Source of the DNA: Alistipes sp. | GTDB taxonomy: Bacteria > Bacteroidota > Bacteroidia > Bacteroidales > Rikenellaceae | Length of the DNA: 24,160 nucleotides | Assembly (NCBI GenBank): GCA_017560305.1 | Contig: JAFYOF010000164.1 | Location: 1 to 24,160, forward strand | Direction: 5' to 3' | In this document: piece by piece, positions 21,786 to 24,160 of the stretch | Layout of the letters: each line of letters opens with the position of its first letter | Position numbering within the stretch: the stretch's first letter is position 1 | Made by a program: the position numbers and the translations under genes | The notes under the pieces: model-generated | What the model was told of the DNA's origin: nothing | Databases searched by the model: none | The model's input: only the letters and a program-made list of their open reading frames with translations

Positions 21786-23773
21786 TGACCCGATATTTTT
21801 TGAGACATTCTTCGAATGAACGCAGCCCTGTTTGGAAATGCCTGCTTGAAGTACTCGTGGTCAGTAATATACATCCTAATACATTCTGCAAAGTCTTCCA
21901 CATCGTTGGTTTTAGCATAACTTGACACCCTGTGTTGCCCTTTCAAAAATTTGGCATACAGGGTGTCGTCTTTTGATACAGCCTCCTGCCAATCTACCGA
22001 AGAAGAAAAACGGTGTTTTGCGCCGTCTAAAATGTGACCTGCTTCGTGGCTCATATACCCTTTGAAATCTTCCCTGCTTGACGGCGTACCAAAGAAAGTT
22101 GTTCGTCCTCCGTCAGTAGCCATAGAGCGGTGTTTTGGGTTGTTGTATTGCGCTTTCCAATATGCGTCTGCAGGACATTCCACCCCGAGAAACGAAACAC
22201 GCTTCACGCCCCTGCACAAATATGGTGGGAACTCCTGTATCACTTCACTTGCTGTTGTTGCTTTGAACAAAGTTTTATCAGCCCCGAACGGGTATGCGAA
22301 TTCTCGCCCAACGCTGTCGCGATATATCAGCAAGTCCATTTTCGTTTCGGGCAACGAGACAAGTTTGCCTTTGACAAAATAATTTGTCTTGCTCTGTATC
22401 ACGGAATTGAATTCCTTTCTAACAAGCACCCAATCCTCGCCTATATGTCCCGAAGCCAATAGTTGCTGATGTGTTAATGAAGCGCATTCGTGTTTCATTT
22501 GGTTCACTATCATTGCCCTCTCAATATCGGGAGACATACTTCCCAACTGATTATACAATCGGTTCATTTTCTCGGAAGCACCCTTGAATTTTTCCGCATA
22601 TTCCCAAAAATGGTCGGTTGCCATTTGGGAGGCAATTTTACTGCTCGGCTGTACGCCCTGCATTATAGACGACACATACTTGGTGTTGTCAGTCATAAAG
22701 TACGGTAATTGGTTGGCTCTGACTATTCGGCTCGTGTTGTTTTCCACCCAATCCTTGAACTCCTTTGGCACATCGTCAACGGTGTTCACGCTACGGGGGC
22801 TGACAGGTTCTCCTGCGAGAATACGGGCGTTGTCCGCAGCCATTTCCTCACGGGTTTTCAGAATAGACTCCGTATGGCAACGGCATAATGGGTGCCACCC
22901 TGTAAACTTGAAGTCCTTGGGATAGCAACCGCGCCCACTTGTAGCCTTGCTCCCGAGCGGTGCGCTCAATTGGTCGCATATATCCTCGAAAGGCTCTCCG
23001 TTGAGAGTATGGTTGTTGCTCAACACAATACGCATACCAACGACGAAGTCCAAATCCTGCCAACGCTCGTAGTCAGCTGTGCGGTATGCTATGTTACACT
23101 CTGTAGCAGCGAGGCGACGGGCGTTCTTGTAGGAACTTCGGTACACACCCCTGCCTGGGTGGTACGCTTTCGCAGCCTTGGAGAGTTGCAGTTGTCCGTG
23201 TTCGTCGCGAACCCTGCGGAACAATGTATTCGGGTGCATAAGGAACGAGCGCAACTGCTTGCTCATTTCGTCTGCAGACAGCCCCTGTCTCAATCCGAGG
23301 TCAAGCCCCATTTCGATTTCCTCCTTGAATTGGTCGGTATATTTCCACACGCGATCCGAGCGGTTCAACCCCTGTTCTGCTCGCGCGAGGAAAGCCTCCT
23401 CCGCTTTCGGGTTGGTTGAATAGTAGCGTTCGTACTGCTCCTGCGACAACGCCCCGATAGCGTCTCCGAACACTTGGTTACAGAGTTCGTTGTTTTTGTT
23501 GTTGGCGAGCGTCCATTCACTACGGACACCATTCACAATTACCCCGTAGATGTCGTTTTTAAGCCCTCCTAATAACCTTTCCACCCTTTGTTGTGTAATT
23601 GGATAGTCGGAGAACGAAAACGGCTTCTCGGGGTTAAAATCGCCCAATAAATGGGTTAGGGAGGCTGCCTCGCGGACAGCCCCTCTAAAAAGTTCTACTA
23701 TTTGCGCTTCGTATTTGGTGAGGTTACGCCTGTGCTGTGCCTCCCATTTGTCTAATCGGTGGTTCTTCGGCAT
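21773..23773 (-). CDS. MuF-like head morphogenesis protein with C-terminal HEAGH metallopeptidase domain
   Basis: 666 residues from MPKNHRLDKWEAQHRRNLT (ATG at 23773, overlapping the upstream gene by 50 bp). Residues ~150-310 are a Mu gpF / SPP1 gp7-type minor head domain ending in the typical GWHPLCRCHTES. The last ~230 residues differ: HEAGH (576-580), with a downstream acidic cluster VEDFAE (625-630). This spacing is that of gluzincin metallopeptidases such as the anthrax lethal factor-like group. Residues ~310-570 look like a linker or helical pro-region. MuF proteins with swapped C-terminal toxins are known in temperate phages, so this may be a toxin or effector carried in the virion and delivered to the host. 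The peptidase part looks more AT-rich than its N-terminal half, suggesting separate origin. A prohead-maturation role is an alternative. Confidence 0.88.
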   Translation of the reverse strand: MPKNHRLDKWEAQHRRNLTKYEAQIVELFRGAVREAASLTHLLGDFNPEKPFSFSDYPITQQRVERLLGGLKNDIYGVIVNGVRSEWTLANNKNNELCNQVFGDAIGALSQEQYERYYSTNPKAEEAFLARAEQGLNRSDRVWKYTDQFKEEIEMGLDLGLRQGLSADEMSKQLRSFLMHPNTLFRRVRDEHGQLQLSKAAKAYHPGRGVYRSSYKNARRLAATECNIAYRTADYERWQDLDFVVGMRIVLSNNHTLNGEPFEDICDQLSAPLGSKATSGRGCYPKDFKFTGWHPLCRCHTESILKTREEMAADNARILAGEPVSPRSVNTVDDVPKEFKDWVENNTSRIVRANQLPYFMTDNTKYVSSIMQGVQPSSKIASQMATDHFWEYAEKFKGASEKMNRLYNQLGSMSPDIERAMIVNQMKHECASLTHQQLLASGHIGEDWVLVRKEFNSVIQSKTNYFVKGKLVSLPETKMDLLIYRDSVGREFAYPFGADKTLFKATTASEVIQEFPPYLCRGVKRVSFLGVECPADAYWKAQYNNPKHRSMATDGGRTTFFGTPSSREDFKGYMSHEAGHILDGAKHRFSSSVDWQEAVSKDDTLYAKFLKGQHRVSSYAKTNDVEDFAECIRMYITDHEYFKQAFPNRAAFIRRMSQKISGHYKS

Positions 23774-23987
23774 CGTTTCTCAATTCAAAATGTTTTTCGC
23801 AGGACGGGTCGGAGAGGAATTTACACCACTTCCCGTGTTCAGTTTTCTCGTCATACGGGCAACGGCACAATATCCAATGCCCGTCAAGAGCCTTGCTGTT
23901 CCAATCGTACGAATGGCGACAGTCCTTGCAACGATATTTGGGCGGTTCTTTGGGCTTCGTAGTGCGCCCGTAGGTTCGCTTTGCCAT
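23724..23987 (-). CDS. Small Cys-rich, probably metal-binding protein
   Basis: 87 residues from MAKRTYGRTTKPKEPPKYR (ATG at 23987), 3 bp after the portal stop. The Cys pattern CKDC near residue 20, CRCPYDEKTEHGKWC in the middle and a final CEKHF suggests one or two zinc sites. The N-terminus is basic. It ends inside the start of the MuF gene. Small zinc-binding proteins between portal and MuF genes occur in related phages; function unknown. Confidence 0.75.
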   Translation of the reverse strand: MAKRTYGRTTKPKEPPKYRCKDCRHSYDWNSKALDGHWILCRCPYDEKTEHGKWCKFLSDPSCEKHFELRNDAEEPPIRQMGGTAQA

Positions 23988-23990
23988 ACG

Positions 23991-24160
23991 CTACAATGTT
24001 GGCTCGAAAGCGTCGGCTGCGCTCTCCTCGGCTATCTCTTTCAGCGTCTTGTCCACATCGTCGCTCCAACCGAGCATTTCGATAGACTCACGCTGCGAAA
24101 TAATCGGCTTGCCACCGTTCGCTGACATTAGGTTCGTGATTGTGTCCTTTTCGTCCGTGA
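23991..24160 (-). CDS. Portal protein, C-terminal fragment (continues past the right edge)
   Basis: The last 55 codons and stop (TAG at 23991-23993) are in the window. The visible part, with SANGGKPIISQRESIEMLG followed by SDDVDKTLKEIAEES, has the form common at the end of SPP1/Gp6-type portal proteins ('...kp.iS.e.aie.l...dD...el.ei'). The position directly before the MuF gene is normal for a portal. The gene is cut by the window edge, not damaged. Confidence 0.8.
   Translation of the reverse strand, partial: TDEKDTITNLMSANGGKPIISQRESIEMLGWSDDVDKTLKEIAEESAADAFEPTL

Overview
The window is the structural-gene half of a long-tailed (siphovirus-like) phage or prophage, most likely from a gut Bacteroidales host. 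Evidence for the host is a BACON domain on the capsid protein, promoter elements of the Bacteroides type (TTTG, about 20 bp, then TAnnTTTG-like) and small-gene families I associate with Bacteroides mobile elements. The combination of a MuF-type head protein, a long tape measure and a diversity-generating retroelement (DGR) recalls the transposable Bacteroides phage called Hankyphage. That link is from memory and no transposase lies in the window.

Layout, read along the minus strand from the right edge: portal C-terminus (23991-24160), a small Cys-rich protein, a MuF-like head protein with a C-terminal HEAGH metallopeptidase domain (21773-23773), then a plus-strand cassette of seven small or medium genes (18608-21785) that runs against the late genes. 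The minus strand resumes with scaffold, decoration protein, major capsid protein with a C-terminal BACON domain, head-tail connector, head closure, neck, tail terminator and tail tube proteins. A tRNA-like element follows, then the tail assembly chaperone with a programmed -1 frameshift, the tape measure, a small unknown protein and the distal tail protein.

The centrepiece is a complete-looking DGR (about 3.8-7.3 kb) inserted in the tail-tip module. It has a 481-residue tail-tip protein whose last codons form a variable repeat (VR, 5916-6030), hairpins just past its stop codon, a 115-bp template repeat (TR, 5694-5808) and a DGR-type reverse transcriptase (4527-5552). TR and VR have the same length and differ at 24 positions. 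All 24 are adenines in the coding-strand TR (28 adenines in all), and no other base differs. Two small genes follow, then the large tail hub protein with collagen-like Gly-X-Y stretches, which runs off the left edge.

The genes form a head-to-tail assembly line: portal, MuF, scaffold and capsid build the head; connector, neck and terminator join it to a tail whose length is set by the tape measure; distal tail protein, DGR-diversified protein and hub form the tip that meets the host. The DGR would change receptor binding. The plus-strand cassette has its own promoters and repeats and probably acts at another stage, perhaps against host functions.
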